Positions 8,734 through 18,567 are shown, counted from the first letter of the stretch. The stretch: DNA of 64,000 bases from SAR324 cluster bacterium (GCA_028281495.1 JANQJU010000020.1:1-64000), one strand, 5' to 3'. Numbers and translations: made by a program. Notes: a model not told the origin generated them from the letters alone.

Positions 8734-10980
8734 ATGGAAATTTTAAGCCAACCTTATCTCACCAAACGACTGAGCTTTCCTTCCCCACGGGTTCGCATGT
8801 GGGCCGCCTATCAATTAGCCGAGCGCTGGTTTGAACAAGCTCCGGAATTTGTAGGCTTTTTGTTAGAGTCCGAGGTCGAAGAGATTCGGGAATCCGGTGT
8901 GTTTTTGGTGGGCAAACAAAACCTAGAAGCATTCGCTTTCCCTCTATTTCGGGTGTTCAATAGCGCTGGAGGCCGCCTGCGTAAAGCCGCTGTCACCGCA
9001 TTGGCTGAAATGCATTACCCCAATTTAGAGCGTCCTCTGTTGGGATGGGTGGAAGATTTGCTGCTCTCCGAAGAAGTGAACATTCCGGATTTAGAATGTG
9101 CGATTCAAAGTTTGCTGCTGTTTGATGAAGAAAAATTTTGGGATCTGCTGAACGAAAAAGCGGTCCTCTGCCGTGGCGCTCATATCAAATCGCTCGCCTT
9201 GTTTGGTTCGCTTTGCAACTATGCCTATTCCAACGAACGCCTTTCCGCCATCGTGCAGCATTATGCAACTTATCGAGTCAACTTCACCGATCCACAATTC
9301 CTCAATTATCTTTTGCCTGTGTTTGGCAACCAGGAAATCATTGACTTTGTACGACTACGGATGAGCTATGGCTATTCCGTGCGGCTGATTTACCAAGAAT
9401 GCCTCAACATACTAGGACATGCCATCACCCCAGAATTGCTCGAAGTTTTGGATGAATTGGATCAATATTGCTCCAATCAAGCCGTTGAACAGCTCCCCCA
9501 AGCCTTGGTTCATTCGCTCCGTATTGTCTTTCCTGACCGTGATCCTTATTTAGAAGAGGCCTTCTTAGAAGCCTTCAAATCGGTGCTTTCTGATTGGGAA
9601 GCCACCATCATCAAGATTCAAGACCAAGAATTCTTTTTCTTATTGTCTCTCCCGTTGAGTTGTTTCGTCAAAGAAGCGGAAGTGGAGTGTTTGAATGATC
9701 CCGAAGAAAACGTTTCTCGCATTTCTCGTATCTACCATTCCCCGTTGCTGCGCCTGCCCTTCATGGTCAATCTGATCAATGTGTTGCATGAACATATGCC
9801 CCCGACGCTGCCGAATATCCCGCAGCCTGGAGACTATTTTCACGACATGCCTAGAGACGCACTATGGCGTTTGATCACCAAACAAGTCACCAACGAGGAC
9901 TACCCATTTTCCATGATTTTGCCCAATCCGTGGCAATATGAAATTCCATTCCTATTACCTCAGTTGGCAGAAATTTATAAAGGCAAGTTCGACCAATTCG
10001 TGTCCCGAAATCAACACGGTGAAATCAACTACGCCCTGGATCTCTTCAAGAAGCATCCAGATGAAGCCATTGTGGAATTGATGCTGAAACACTTCTCTTT
10101 GTTGATCAATCAGCACTTCCACTCTTTCTTTGAATTCATGGAATACGTGCCCGATCAACGCTTCATTGATCGCCTGGTGCAACACTACCGAGTGGGAGAG
10201 GCTGAAATCCAACAACTGATCGACTCCATGAGCGAAATCCATCAGCAACCCTCTCCCGATTTGCCGATAGAAAACGAACAAGACCCCGGACATACCTACG
10301 TTCGTATTCTCTGTGCCGAGTGCCACGCTTCTTATCGCTACCCGCTCACGGTCTTGTATTTCGATCAAGAAGTGTTGGAACAACGACGCCCTTTTACCAA
10401 TAAAGATATTTGGACCACAGACGTGCTTTCTTGCAAAAACTGCCATGCCGTGATGCCTTTTGAGACCTCCGACAAGTTCCGATCCAACCTCTATGCCGAA
10501 GTGCTCACCGCGCGTTTGCTGAAACTGACGGATGAGGAACAAAAAACCATTGAACAATTCAAACCCCTACATTTTCCTGATTATTTGGGCAAAAAAACAA
10601 ATCCGGCTGTGTTCCTCAAAAAGGTCAAAGTGGACCTGGAATCCAACCGGCTTTCTCAAGAAGAACAGAGTCAACTGCTCTTAGAATTGGGCAAATTGTA
10701 TCTAGCCATTGAACGACTTCCAGAAGCCCATGAAGCCTTTCAAAAATGCCTGGATCTGGTAAGCCATCAACCCGTGGCTTTGTTCAATCTCGGAGTGATC
10801 GCGTTCCGCCAAAAAAATCTCTATGATGCCCGATTGCACTTCTCCCGATTCTTAGGATTGTTCTCAGCTAAGGATTTTGAGCAAGAAGAAGAAAATCTCT
10901 ATGAAATGGCAAATCATTATCTCGACCTGCTCAGCCATCGGGAATTCAAACGATCCACCTTTCGGCTCATTCGCTCTTAA
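8734..10980 (+). CDS. Large HEAT-repeat / zinc-ribbon / TPR scaffold protein
   Basis: A 748-residue cytoplasmic protein with no signal peptide. Residues 1-130 show HEAT-like helix pairs (SPRVRMWAAYQLAERWF, SEVEEIRESGVFLVG, RLRKAAVTALAEM). A long helical middle part follows. Two CxxC knuckles lie at about 528-531 (ILCAECHASYRYP) and 567-570 (LSCKNCHAVMPFE) and look like one four-cysteine zinc site. Residues about 640-710 are TPR-like (SQLLLELGKLYLAIERLPEAHEAFQKCLDL). Such modules usually mediate protein-protein contacts; the partner is unknown. No clear ribosome binding site precedes the ATG. The gene is followed by about 280 gene-free bases before metK. Confidence 0.75.
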   Translation: MEILSQPYLTKRLSFPSPRVRMWAAYQLAERWFEQAPEFVGFLLESEVEEIRESGVFLVGKQNLEAFAFPLFRVFNSAGGRLRKAAVTALAEMHYPNLERPLLGWVEDLLLSEEVNIPDLECAIQSLLLFDEEKFWDLLNEKAVLCRGAHIKSLALFGSLCNYAYSNERLSAIVQHYATYRVNFTDPQFLNYLLPVFGNQEIIDFVRLRMSYGYSVRLIYQECLNILGHAITPELLEVLDELDQYCSNQAVEQLPQALVHSLRIVFPDRDPYLEEAFLEAFKSVLSDWEATIIKIQDQEFFFLLSLPLSCFVKEAEVECLNDPEENVSRISRIYHSPLLRLPFMVNLINVLHEHMPPTLPNIPQPGDYFHDMPRDALWRLITKQVTNEDYPFSMILPNPWQYEIPFLLPQLAEIYKGKFDQFVSRNQHGEINYALDLFKKHPDEAIVELMLKHFSLLINQHFHSFFEFMEYVPDQRFIDRLVQHYRVGEAEIQQLIDSMSEIHQQPSPDLPIENEQDPGHTYVRILCAECHASYRYPLTVLYFDQEVLEQRRPFTNKDIWTTDVLSCKNCHAVMPFETSDKFRSNLYAEVLTARLLKLTDEEQKTIEQFKPLHFPDYLGKKTNPAVFLKKVKVDLESNRLSQEEQSQLLLELGKLYLAIERLPEAHEAFQKCLDLVSHQPVALFNLGVIAFRQKNLYDARLHFSRFLGLFSAKDFEQEEENLYEMANHYLDLLSHREFKRSTFRLIRS

Positions 10981-11067
10981 ATTGGAGGATTCCTTCCCTG
11001 TTTGTCGAAATAATTGGTTCGACATTTTCTCTAAAACTTAATATCTCGTTGAGTTTTCAAACCCCAA

Positions 11068-11094
11068 AAACCTCTTGAATTGAACAGGAGGTTT
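11068..11094 (+). terminator. Stem-loop between the HEAT/TPR gene and metK
   Basis: AAACCTC (11068-11074) pairs with GAGGTTT (11088-11094) around a 13-base loop. The following bases are not T-rich, so Rho-independent termination is doubtful. It may instead be an RNA-stability hairpin or part of the metK leader. No known SAM riboswitch architecture was recognised in the leader. Confidence 0.35.
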
Positions 11095-11263
11095 GCCTCA
11101 TCTAAGTAGCCTTTCAATATTGATTTGATACCAACATTCCCAACCATTTTTTCCCCATCATTTCAAAATTGTTCGATTGCTGCTTTTCCAATTGCCTCAT
11201 TGGATGGTAAGCCATTCCTTAAGCGTTAGATGGCGAGCGATCCCCTAAATTTATGGAGTACGT

Positions 11264-12427
11264 ATGGCAGAAACGTTGTTTACTTCCGAAAGTGTCACGG
11301 AAGGTCATCCCGATAAAATTTGTGACAATATCTCTGATGCCGTGTTGGATGCTATGTTGGCCCAAGATCCAGCAAGCCGCGTGGCGTGCGAAACCTTTGT
11401 GACAACGGGTTTGGTCGTTGTCGGAGGGGAAATTACCACAACCGCCCAAGTCGATTTTCAAGACTTGATCCGCTCCACCATTCAAGACATTGGTTACAAC
11501 GATTCCAATATCGGGTTCGACTATAAAACCTGTGCAGTTTTGGTGGCCTTGGATAAACAATCTCCCGACATTGCCCAAGGGGTAGACGAAAATTCTCCTG
11601 GTGGCAAAGAACAAGGAGCAGGAGACCAGGGCTTGATGTTTGGCTATGCTTGCGATGAAACTCCTCAGTTGATGCCCTTGCCAATCTCCATGGCTCATCA
11701 ATTGACCGAACGTCTGACCCGTTTACGCAAAGATGGCACCTTGCCCTATTTACGCCCCGACGCAAAATCTCAAGTCACCGTCAAATATGTGGATGGGAAA
11801 GCGACTGAAGTGACAGCGGTGGTCATCAGCACCCAACATGATGAAGACGTTAGTCAAGAAGTCATCCGACGCGATATGATCGAAAAAATCATTCATGAAG
11901 TCATCCCAGCGAATTTGATCTCTAAAGACATCTTGTACCACATCAACCCTACTGGAAAATTTGTAATTGGCGGACCTCAAGGGGATGCTGGTTTGACCGG
12001 CCGAAAGATCATTGTGGACACTTATGGTGGAATGGGACGTCATGGTGGGGGAGCTTTCTCTGGAAAAGACCCTTCCAAAGTGGACCGCTCTGCTGCTTAT
12101 GCGGCACGATATGTTGCCAAAAATATCGTAGCAGCGGGTTTAGCCACTCGCTGTGAAGTACAATTAGCCTATGCCATCGGCGTTGCAGATCCCGTTTCGG
12201 TTTCGGTGAATACTTTCGGCACTCACCGAGTGGATGAAGAGAAGATCAGCCAATTGGTTCGTGATAACTTCGATCTCCGTCCCAAAGGCATCATTGCGTC
12301 CTTGGATCTGTTGCGTCCGATTTATCGAAAAACGGCCGCTTATGGTCACTTTGGACGAGAGCTTGCCGAATTCAGTTGGGAAAAAACTGACAAGGCAGAC
12401 CAACTTCGGCAACAAGCAGGCCTCTAA
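11264..12427 (+). CDS. metK: S-adenosylmethionine synthase
   Basis: A 387-residue protein of standard length for MetK. It joins methionine and ATP to form S-adenosylmethionine, the cell's main methyl donor, with release of phosphate and pyrophosphate. Diagnostic blocks are [22 protein letters not shown] at the N-terminus (written here as landmark), [15 protein letters not shown] (first signature), and [20 protein letters not shown] with [19 protein letters not shown] (second signature). GGAG stands six bases before the ATG. All catalytic landmarks are intact. It is a housekeeping enzyme transcribed in the same direction as HPr, aroE and xseA. A hairpin follows the stop codon. Confidence 0.98.
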   Translation: MAETLFTSESVTEGHPDKICDNISDAVLDAMLAQDPASRVACETFVTTGLVVVGGEITTTAQVDFQDLIRSTIQDIGYNDSNIGFDYKTCAVLVALDKQSPDIAQGVDENSPGGKEQGAGDQGLMFGYACDETPQLMPLPISMAHQLTERLTRLRKDGTLPYLRPDAKSQVTVKYVDGKATEVTAVVISTQHDEDVSQEVIRRDMIEKIIHEVIPANLISKDILYHINPTGKFVIGGPQGDAGLTGRKIIVDTYGGMGRHGGGAFSGKDPSKVDRSAAYAARYVAKNIVAAGLATRCEVQLAYAIGVADPVSVSVNTFGTHRVDEEKISQLVRDNFDLRPKGIIASLDLLRPIYRKTAAYGHFGRELAEFSWEKTDKADQLRQQAGL

Positions 12428-12458
12428 ACCCCTGTGGAATGTCATGGTCACACCATTA

Positions 12459-12487
12459 CGGGAGCCAAAGCGCTTTGCTAGCTCCCG
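12459..12487 (+). terminator. Hairpin downstream of metK
   Basis: CGGGAGC (12459-12465) pairs with GCTCCCG (12481-12487), and the loop itself contains the palindrome CAAAGCGCTTTG. No T-run follows, so it may be a weak or Rho-assisted terminator, or a processing hairpin between metK and the HPr gene. Confidence 0.45.
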
Positions 12488-12543
12488 GTATGATTCACGC
12501 TAGTTCATCGCCATCCGACTAATCTTTTGACACGATCCCCACT

Positions 12544-12813
12544 ATGCTTTCTGAGAACGCTACCATCATCAATCGCCTCGGTCTTCATGCCCGCGCCGCC
12601 GCTCTTTTGGTCAAATTGTCCAATTCTTTTCAATCGGAGATCACATTGCGCAATGGTGCTCATACAGCAAACACAAAAAATATTATGGAATTGCTCATGT
12701 TGGCAGCAACCCAAGGAACTCCGGTTACCTTGACCGTGGAGGGATCAGACGAGTCAGAAGCCTTAAAGGCTGTGCTGGAACTCATCAACAATAAATTCAA
12801 CGAAGCGGAATGA
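12544..12813 (+). CDS. ptsH: HPr-family phosphocarrier protein
   Basis: An 89-residue protein of normal HPr length with the phosphorylatable-histidine motif GLHARAA. HPr carries phosphate from enzyme I to sugar-transport or regulatory EIIA proteins. The second regulatory site normally reads K-S-I-M, with Ser46 phosphorylated by HPr kinase; here it reads NTKNIMELLMLAA, so that serine is replaced by asparagine. Its reading frame overlaps aroE by four bases (ATGA), indicating translational coupling. No enzyme I, HPr kinase or EII gene is in the window, so whether it serves sugar uptake or a regulatory phosphorelay is open. Confidence 0.92.
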   Translation: MLSENATIINRLGLHARAAALLVKLSNSFQSEITLRNGAHTANTKNIMELLMLAATQGTPVTLTVEGSDESEALKAVLELINNKFNEAE

Positions 12814-13664
12814 CCCTATTGATCACCGGAGAAACCCAAATCTACGGAATCTTCGGCTATCCTGTGAAACATACCTTCTCTCCCCCCATGCAAAACGCTG
12901 CGTTCCAAGCAGTCCATCGAAACGCTGTGTATTTACCATTTGAAGTCCATCCCGACCAACTTGCCACTGCCGTAGAAGGCCTGCGGAGTCTTCAAATTGC
13001 AGGCGTCAATGTAACCGTTCCGCATAAAATCGAGATCATTCCATATCTGGATCATGTGACTTCCACCGCCCTTCGTATTGGTGCCGTGAATACGATTCGC
13101 AATGACGCCGGTCGATTAATTGGAACCAATACCGATGGTTTGGGATTTGTCCGTTCCCTAGAAGAGTTGTCGTTCCATCCGGAGGGCAGCACCATAGGAA
13201 TCTTGGGAGCGGGGGGGTCCACCCGTTCCATTCTGGTCGCCCTTGCAGAAGCCAATGCGCAATTCATTTATCTGGTGAATCGCACCGCCCACCGCGCACA
13301 GCGGCTTGCGGAAGAATTTGATACCCGCTTTCCCGATACTCAAGTTCAAGCCGTTTCCTTGGACCAACTGTATGGCCTTTCGATAGACCTCCTCATTAAC
13401 ACCACAACGGTTGGCATGAAAGATGACCTCAGCCCAGCCGATCTCCACCGATTCCACACCTTGCATCATGTGGCCGATATTATCTATTCGCCTTCACAAA
13501 CGCCCTTGCTAAAGCAAGCTGAGGCACTTAACATTCCTGCTATCAATGGGATCGGGATGTTATTGTATCAAGGCTGTGAAGCTTTCCGGTTTTGGACCAA
13601 TCAAACCGCTCCTACTGAAATCATGCGCGCTCAGCTTTTGCAACTGCTACAACCTCGCATTTAG
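12810..13664 (+). CDS. aroE: Shikimate dehydrogenase
   Basis: A 284-residue NADP-dependent enzyme that reduces 3-dehydroshikimate to shikimate on the route to aromatic amino acids. Landmarks appear in order: GIFGYPVKHTFSPPMQNAAF (substrate loop, with T-F-S-P in place of the common S-L-S-P), NVTVPHK with the catalytic lysine, GAVNT, TNTDG, the nucleotide loop GAGGSTRS, VNRT, INTTTVGM, and GIGMLLYQGCEAFRFW. Length is typical for AroE. The gene overlaps HPr by four bases and ends five bases before the chosen xseA start, so the three genes likely form an operon. Confidence 0.96.
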   Translation: MTLLITGETQIYGIFGYPVKHTFSPPMQNAAFQAVHRNAVYLPFEVHPDQLATAVEGLRSLQIAGVNVTVPHKIEIIPYLDHVTSTALRIGAVNTIRNDAGRLIGTNTDGLGFVRSLEELSFHPEGSTIGILGAGGSTRSILVALAEANAQFIYLVNRTAHRAQRLAEEFDTRFPDTQVQAVSLDQLYGLSIDLLINTTTVGMKDDLSPADLHRFHTLHHVADIIYSPSQTPLLKQAEALNIPAINGIGMLLYQGCEAFRFWTNQTAPTEIMRAQLLQLLQPRI

Positions 13665-13668
13665 CCTT

Positions 13669-15213
13669 ATGCCTAAGATTCCTTTTGAAGTCGATCCACC
13701 CACTCCTCCAGCACAAACTTCTCAAACTCCCCACACTCCTCAAACCCCTCAAACTCCAGCATCCTCCTATTCCGAGACTGCGGACTCTCCAGCAGATTCG
13801 ACTCCGGGTACCTTGCCCAAACCGTGGAAGGTCTCCCAGCTCACCCGTCATATCCGGCTGACCTTAGAAGGACAATTTCGTTTGGTGACTTTGGAAGCGG
13901 AGCTTTCCAACTTCAAGCGAGCCGCTTCGGGGCATTTGTATTTTAGTCTGAAAGACGATCGCTCCCAGATTCGGGGAGTGATGTTTCGGATGGCAGCCAG
14001 TGCCTTACGCTTTGCTCCTACCGATGGTTTGGAAGTGATCGTGCGTGGACACGTTTCGGTGTATGAGCCTCGTGGGGAATACCAACTCCAAGTCTCTTCA
14101 ATGGAACCCAAGGGAGTTGGTGCCTTGCAGTTGGCCTTTGAACAACTCAAAAAAAAGCTTCATCAAGAAGGTTTGTTTGAAGAACAACACAAGCAAGCGC
14201 TCCCGTTTTTGCCTCGATGCATCGGCATCGTGACATCGTCCAAAGGTGCTGCGATTCATGACATGATCAATGTGCTGCAACGTCGTTGTCCGACGGTTTC
14301 CGTCTTGTTGTATCCAACTGCCGTTCAAGGAGAACAGGCGGCCCCCGAATTGATCGAAGGGATCCGCTATCTCAATGACATTCGAGAAAGCCACCACATT
14401 GATGTGATGATTGTCGGACGCGGTGGGGGTTCGATGGAAGACTTATGGGCCTTCAATGACGAAACCTTAGCCCGCACCATTTTTGCTTCTCAGATCCCCA
14501 TCATCTCCGGTGTGGGTCATGAGGTCGATTTCACCATTGCTGATTTTGTTAGTGATTTGCGTGCTCCCACTCCTTCGGCGGCCATGGAACTGGCTGTGCC
14601 CAAGTTGGAAGACTTGTTGGCCACCGTGCGATATCATGAGCAACGTCTCCACTTAGGCATCAAAACGTATTTACGCCAGTTTCAAGAACGGGTGACAGCC
14701 ACTTCACAACGACTTCGTTCCCCTGATTTCACAGTTCACCAACACAGCCAACGGGTGGACGAGTTGTCTCGTCGCCTACACCACCTCCTCAAATCCCATC
14801 TGGCCACATCTCAACAGCGTACCACTGCGTTTACTGAAAAGCTCACCGTCCTGAATCCTGCCAAAACCCTTCCAATGGTTCGTAAAAATCTCACGATGCT
14901 CGAAGACCGACTCGAACGGACCATTCGTCTCCAACTCGATCAATCCAGAGAACACCTCCGACAACAAATGGAATTGCTCGATTCCGTCAGCCCACTCACT
15001 GTCATGAATCGAGGCTATGGGATTGTACTCGATCAAAATCAACAGATGGTCCGCTCGGTAGATGCGGTCCACGTGGGCGATCCTTTAGAAGTGCGTCTCA
15101 AAGATGGAGTCGTGCAAACCGAAGTCATCGATACCCAACCGTTGCCTTCATCCGTGGAAACCAAGGCGGAAACTCCAGACACCGAATCCGACGGAAAACA
15201 CATCGGAGGCTAG
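13669..15213 (+). CDS. xseA: Exodeoxyribonuclease VII large subunit
   Basis: A 514-residue catalytic subunit of exonuclease VII, which degrades single-stranded DNA with the small subunit XseB. I use the ATG at 13669; the longer frame overlaps aroE. Residues 8-45 form an unusual Pro/Thr-rich leader with repeated TPQ/TPH units. The OB-fold domain follows (VSQLTRHIRLTLEGQF, SGHLYFSLKDD, about 52-145). The catalytic domain carries PRCIGIVTSSKGAAIHDMI, IVGRGGGSMEDLWAFNDE, and GVGHEVDFTIADFVSD with LRAPTPSAAMEL. A coiled-coil segment and a C-terminal RGYGIV block complete the family layout. xseB is not adjacent. Confidence 0.95.
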   Translation: MPKIPFEVDPPTPPAQTSQTPHTPQTPQTPASSYSETADSPADSTPGTLPKPWKVSQLTRHIRLTLEGQFRLVTLEAELSNFKRAASGHLYFSLKDDRSQIRGVMFRMAASALRFAPTDGLEVIVRGHVSVYEPRGEYQLQVSSMEPKGVGALQLAFEQLKKKLHQEGLFEEQHKQALPFLPRCIGIVTSSKGAAIHDMINVLQRRCPTVSVLLYPTAVQGEQAAPELIEGIRYLNDIRESHHIDVMIVGRGGGSMEDLWAFNDETLARTIFASQIPIISGVGHEVDFTIADFVSDLRAPTPSAAMELAVPKLEDLLATVRYHEQRLHLGIKTYLRQFQERVTATSQRLRSPDFTVHQHSQRVDELSRRLHHLLKSHLATSQQRTTAFTEKLTVLNPAKTLPMVRKNLTMLEDRLERTIRLQLDQSREHLRQQMELLDSVSPLTVMNRGYGIVLDQNQQMVRSVDAVHVGDPLEVRLKDGVVQTEVIDTQPLPSSVETKAETPDTESDGKHIGG

Positions 15214-15316
15214 ACATCTCCGTCCCATCTCGATACAAGCATAGGTGGCTTATATCTTATAAAAAACAGAAGTCTTTTGTGAATTCTAGCAAACTCAATT
15301 GGGAGAGGAGGTTTTT

Positions 15317-16438
15317 GTGTCACAAAACATTGGAATCTTGACCGCCGGAGGCGATTGCCCCGGTTTGAATGCAGCCATTCGTGGCATTGGTAAGGCAGCC
15401 CTCAGCATTGGTAATATAAACGTGATTGGATTTTTGGATGGTTTCCGCGGCTTGATGGAAGACCGAACCATCCGTCTGGATGGAAAAAATCTATCGGGAA
15501 TCCTAACTGTCGGGGGAACTATTTTAGGAACCAGTCGAGACAAACCGCATCGCATGCCCATAGGCAACAAGGTCTTGGACATGACAGACAAGATGATGGA
15601 AACCTACGAGAAGCACCACTTGGATGTGTTGGTGTGCTTAGGAGGGGGAGGCACTCAAAAAAATGCCTTCCGCCTGAAAGAGAAAGGAATGAATGTGATC
15701 ACCCTTCCCAAAACCATCGACAACGATGTGGGAATGACCGATGTGACCTTCGGCTTTGATACCGCCTTGGGCATTGCCACCGATGCGATTGACCGCCTGC
15801 ACAGTACCGCTCACAGCCATCACCGAATCATTGTGGTCGAGATTATGGGGCACAATGCAGGATGGCTGGCTTTGGGTGCGGGAGTTGCCGGAGGTGCCGA
15901 CGTGATCCTGATCCCAGAGATCCCCTATAATTTGGAAACCGTTGCCGAAGGCATCCGCAAACGAAGCCGGCATGGCAAGCGATTTAGCATCGTTGCAGTG
16001 GCAGAAGGCGCCCTGCCAACCGAAATGGCTGAAAGAATGCGCCCTCTGCAAGAACAAAAACTCAATGCAGAGAAAAAATCAGAGCGCCAACAAGCGAAAG
16101 AAGGCATTGCTGTTTTGGAAGGCGAACTGAAAGAGCATACCCTCCAGCTTTCTCATCAACTGGAAGAGATGACCAACTTGGAAGCACGAGTGACCATTCT
16201 GGGGCATCTCCAACGCGGAGGCACTCCCTCGGCAGCGGATCGTTTGCTCGCCACTCGACTGGGCACCGCTTGTATGGATTATATTCAAGATAGGCATTTT
16301 GGTGTCATGGTCGCTTCTCGTGGCGAAGGTACCGAACCCGTCCCTCTGGAAGACGTGGTGGGTAAAAAGAAACTGGTGCCACCCGATCATCATTGGGTCA
16401 CAAGTGCTCGTAATGTCGGCACCATTTTAGGTGACTGA
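15317..16438 (+). CDS. 6-phosphofructokinase, mixed ATP/PPi group
   Basis: A 373-residue enzyme that phosphorylates fructose 6-phosphate in glycolysis. The GTG at 15317 is chosen because a strong GGAGAGGAGG lies just upstream; the longer TTG frame starts inside that ribosome binding site. Blocks: [73 protein letters not shown]. The two donor-specificity positions read Gly (GGGGT) and Lys (PKTID). That is the mixed pattern of group III enzymes, so use of ATP or pyrophosphate cannot be decided from sequence. A charged helical insertion (about 235-290) is common in this group. A hairpin follows the gene. Confidence 0.93.
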   Translation: MSQNIGILTAGGDCPGLNAAIRGIGKAALSIGNINVIGFLDGFRGLMEDRTIRLDGKNLSGILTVGGTILGTSRDKPHRMPIGNKVLDMTDKMMETYEKHHLDVLVCLGGGGTQKNAFRLKEKGMNVITLPKTIDNDVGMTDVTFGFDTALGIATDAIDRLHSTAHSHHRIIVVEIMGHNAGWLALGAGVAGGADVILIPEIPYNLETVAEGIRKRSRHGKRFSIVAVAEGALPTEMAERMRPLQEQKLNAEKKSERQQAKEGIAVLEGELKEHTLQLSHQLEEMTNLEARVTILGHLQRGGTPSAADRLLATRLGTACMDYIQDRHFGVMVASRGEGTEPVPLEDVVGKKKLVPPDHHWVTSARNVGTILGD

Positions 16439-16474
16439 TTTCTAAATTTCCTACCTTAAACTACTTTTCAGACT

Positions 16475-16500
16475 CCCGTTGCCCATCTTTTGGCAACGGG
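16475..16500 (+). terminator. Terminator hairpin after phosphofructokinase
   Basis: A perfect nine-base stem, CCCGTTGCC (16475-16483) with GGCAACGGG (16492-16500), closes an eight-base T-rich loop and is followed by CTTTCC. It sits between the convergent phosphofructokinase and metalloprotease genes and probably ends both transcripts. Confidence 0.7.
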
Positions 16501-16575
16501 CTTTCCAGCATCCCTCCTCTTCGTCTCGTTGCCATACACCTTTGAATTGAAGCTGGGGTGAGTTCCTCGCCCCAC

Positions 16576-17679
16576 TCATTGTCCCAGTGGGGTGCGACTC
16601 AGCACATGTCTTTGCTCGGAGGTCAGTTGAGTTTGGGACACCGCACTATCACCCGCCCAAAACATTAGGTTGGTCGCATCGCGCTCAAGACATTCGGCAA
16701 TGCTGACAATCCCATCGCTATCGCTATCAAAACTGGTTGGGCAGGTCGGTGTGTCATCCAGGGGGTCAAAGCTCGAACCGTCTGCTTCCGTTGTATGGAA
16801 CAAACCAAGCCAATGCCCTAGCTCATGGGCTGCGGTTTCTCCCAGCAATTGATCCAAGAGGGAGCCACCGCTCACATGACCGTTCAAACCGATCATCACG
16901 CCATTGAAAGCTCCATCAATCCCTAATGAACCAGGGATCCCTGCGGCAATTCCCAACAAACCGGCATTGTCTCCGGTAAAGTCTTCTACAAAAAAGAGAT
17001 TGGCTTTGAATGCGTCTCCTTCAGAAATCATCGCAGCGGTCGTGCTATTCGTGAAATCAGCAGTCACTTCGCTATACGCACTGTTGGAAAGCACCGTCAC
17101 ACTTTCCACTTCCATCGAAATGCCTGCGTTTTCATAAATCGTTTCCATTGCAGATAAAGCCGTGGCGAGATCGGAAGCAGAGTACTGGGTTCCCGTCAAA
17201 AAGGGACGCACCGTGAGCGTTTCTGAACCTGCGGATAACTTACGAACGGTGAGTTGTACCGAAGTGGCGTTCAAAGTACCGAATGACCAAGTACCACTCG
17301 AAACACTATGGTCTGGTGAAATGGGAATTAAAATATTGCCAAACCCATTCGTGGCGATTCGGTAGGTCGACAATGGAGACTGATTCAGCAAGTTGTCTCC
17401 ATTGGGATCTGTCAACGACAAAACCCCAGCAACTTCCCCGGACGAATTGAACACGGATAGCAATATGGAGACCGTATTGTCCGACAAAGTGAATGTGTTG
17501 AGGCCACTCAAATCGTGCACTCCTGCCGATAATCCGGTCGTATCTCGGGCATCGGATTCTTCGGTGGATTGAGTGAATTTTTCACCCACCCCGCAAGCCA
17601 CGACCATTCCCAGAAGGCTCCCTAAGCCCAACCCACTTATCCATCTTGAAAAGTATTTTACGATTCGTCTACCAAGCAT
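16576..17679 (-). CDS. Secreted metzincin-type zinc metalloprotease lipoprotein
   Basis: A 367-residue protein with a lipoprotein-like signal (about residues 10-30, lipobox VVAC). The C-terminal catalytic region carries the full metzincin motif AAHELGHWLGLFH (HExxHxxGxxH; three zinc-binding histidines and the catalytic glutamate). A Met-turn candidate, NLMFWAG, lies about 50 residues later. An Asp-rich segment (DSDSDGIVSIAECL) between them could bind calcium. The N-terminal half is Ser/Thr-rich and beta-like, perhaps a pre-peptidase domain. The start ATG at 17679 overlaps the end of the upstream barrel gene by 11 bases, so the two are translationally coupled. The substrate is unknown. Confidence 0.87.
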   Translation of the reverse strand: MLGRRIVKYFSRWISGLGLGSLLGMVVACGVGEKFTQSTEESDARDTTGLSAGVHDLSGLNTFTLSDNTVSILLSVFNSSGEVAGVLSLTDPNGDNLLNQSPLSTYRIATNGFGNILIPISPDHSVSSGTWSFGTLNATSVQLTVRKLSAGSETLTVRPFLTGTQYSASDLATALSAMETIYENAGISMEVESVTVLSNSAYSEVTADFTNSTTAAMISEGDAFKANLFFVEDFTGDNAGLLGIAAGIPGSLGIDGAFNGVMIGLNGHVSGGSLLDQLLGETAAHELGHWLGLFHTTEADGSSFDPLDDTPTCPTSFDSDSDGIVSIAECLERDATNLMFWAGDSAVSQTQLTSEQRHVLSRTPLGQ

Positions 17680-18274
17680 AGCGCACACTAAGCCCCACAT
17701 TAGCGCCTTGGTATTGCAAGTCCTGTCCGGTTCCAAACAAGTCATTCGTTTCCATCACGTCATAGTTAACTTCGAATAATAACCCCAATCCTTCACTTCC
17801 AAAATCCACCCCCAATCCGTAGCCATACGCATCGACCAATTGAAGATCATCCGCATCGGAGGTCAGGGTGTCTCGGACGGAAATCGCCGCAGGTTCGGCA
17901 ATCCCGGCTTCGAGTAAGAAGCGGATTGTGTCGCCAAACACCCATCCTACAGTGAAATATCCAGAACTGATCACTAATAAAGTTTCAGTGGTGTCATCGG
18001 CATCGTCGGTGAAATCATCCAGGGTGAACACACCGCTGTATGCGGTGCGACCAAGTGAGAGTCCCGAATCAAACCAATAGCGCACGCCGAGCCGGCTGCC
18101 GATACTGCCATCCCCCAGATTGCGGGCATCTACAAAATCTCCAGTGGGTTTTGAAGCAGGAAAACTCCCTCCAAAATTCACGACCAGTTCCCCCGCATTT
18201 CCGAACGAAGGGATCAGAATGCCGAGAACTCCCCACAGCAATCCCAGGCCATAAATTTGTAAAAAAAGACGCAT
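17669..18274 (-). CDS. Small outer-membrane beta-barrel protein
   Basis: A 201-residue protein. The start is fixed by GGGAGG six bases before the ATG at 18274. A signal peptide (residues 1-27, ending FGNAGE) precedes alternating strands (ELVVNFGGSF, RLGVRYWFDSGLSLGR, SSGYFTVGWVFGDTIRFLLEAG, GYGLGVDFGSEGLGLLFEVNYD). The final strand, NVGLSVRYAW, ends in an aromatic residue, the usual barrel-assembly signal. It resembles OmpW/OmpA-type eight-stranded barrels in length. It is coupled to the metalloprotease gene downstream, which suggests the two act in the same envelope process, though no partner is known. Confidence 0.75.
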   Translation of the reverse strand: MRLFLQIYGLGLLWGVLGILIPSFGNAGELVVNFGGSFPASKPTGDFVDARNLGDGSIGSRLGVRYWFDSGLSLGRTAYSGVFTLDDFTDDADDTTETLLVISSGYFTVGWVFGDTIRFLLEAGIAEPAAISVRDTLTSDADDLQLVDAYGYGLGVDFGSEGLGLLFEVNYDVMETNDLFGTGQDLQYQGANVGLSVRYAW

Positions 18275-18320
18275 GATTCCTCCCATTCAGGATTCCTGGT
18301 TTGTGACCTTCACAGAACCA

Positions 18321-18356
18321 AGGGCTGAAGAGCCTATTTCTGTTATCGGCAGCCCT
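18321..18356. terminator. Hairpin in the divergent region before the ureohydrolase
   Basis: AGGGCTG (18321-18327) pairs with CAGCCCT (18350-18356) around a 22-base loop. It lies in the 293-base region between the divergent barrel and ureohydrolase genes. A second short hairpin (GCCTAA with TTAGGC, near 18400) follows. I looked here for guanidine-I, -II and -III riboswitch motifs and did not find one. The hairpin's role is unknown. Confidence 0.3.
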
Positions 18357-18567
18357 GCAATAAAACTTGAATGGATGATAGGGGGCATACACGGCGGCCT
18401 GCCTAAAAATTAGGCACATCCTCTGTTCACACTCCGATCACGCCTTACCAATTGTATAACAACACTTTGATTTTTATGGATTTTTTCTGTCTAAAAAACA
18501 ATGGTCTATTTTTTGAAGAAGGAAGGAGGTTATTTGATTTTTCCACTCATTCAAAAAGGAAGGCCTC

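Noticed and set aside
11100..11263. SAM riboswitch before metK
   Set aside because: The leader has no recognisable SAM-I, SAM-II or SAM/SAH architecture by eye.
18287..18567. Possible guanidine riboswitch upstream of the ureohydrolase
   Set aside because: Hairpins are present, but none shows the guanidine-I core or the paired ACGR loops of guanidine-II; only generic stems were seen.
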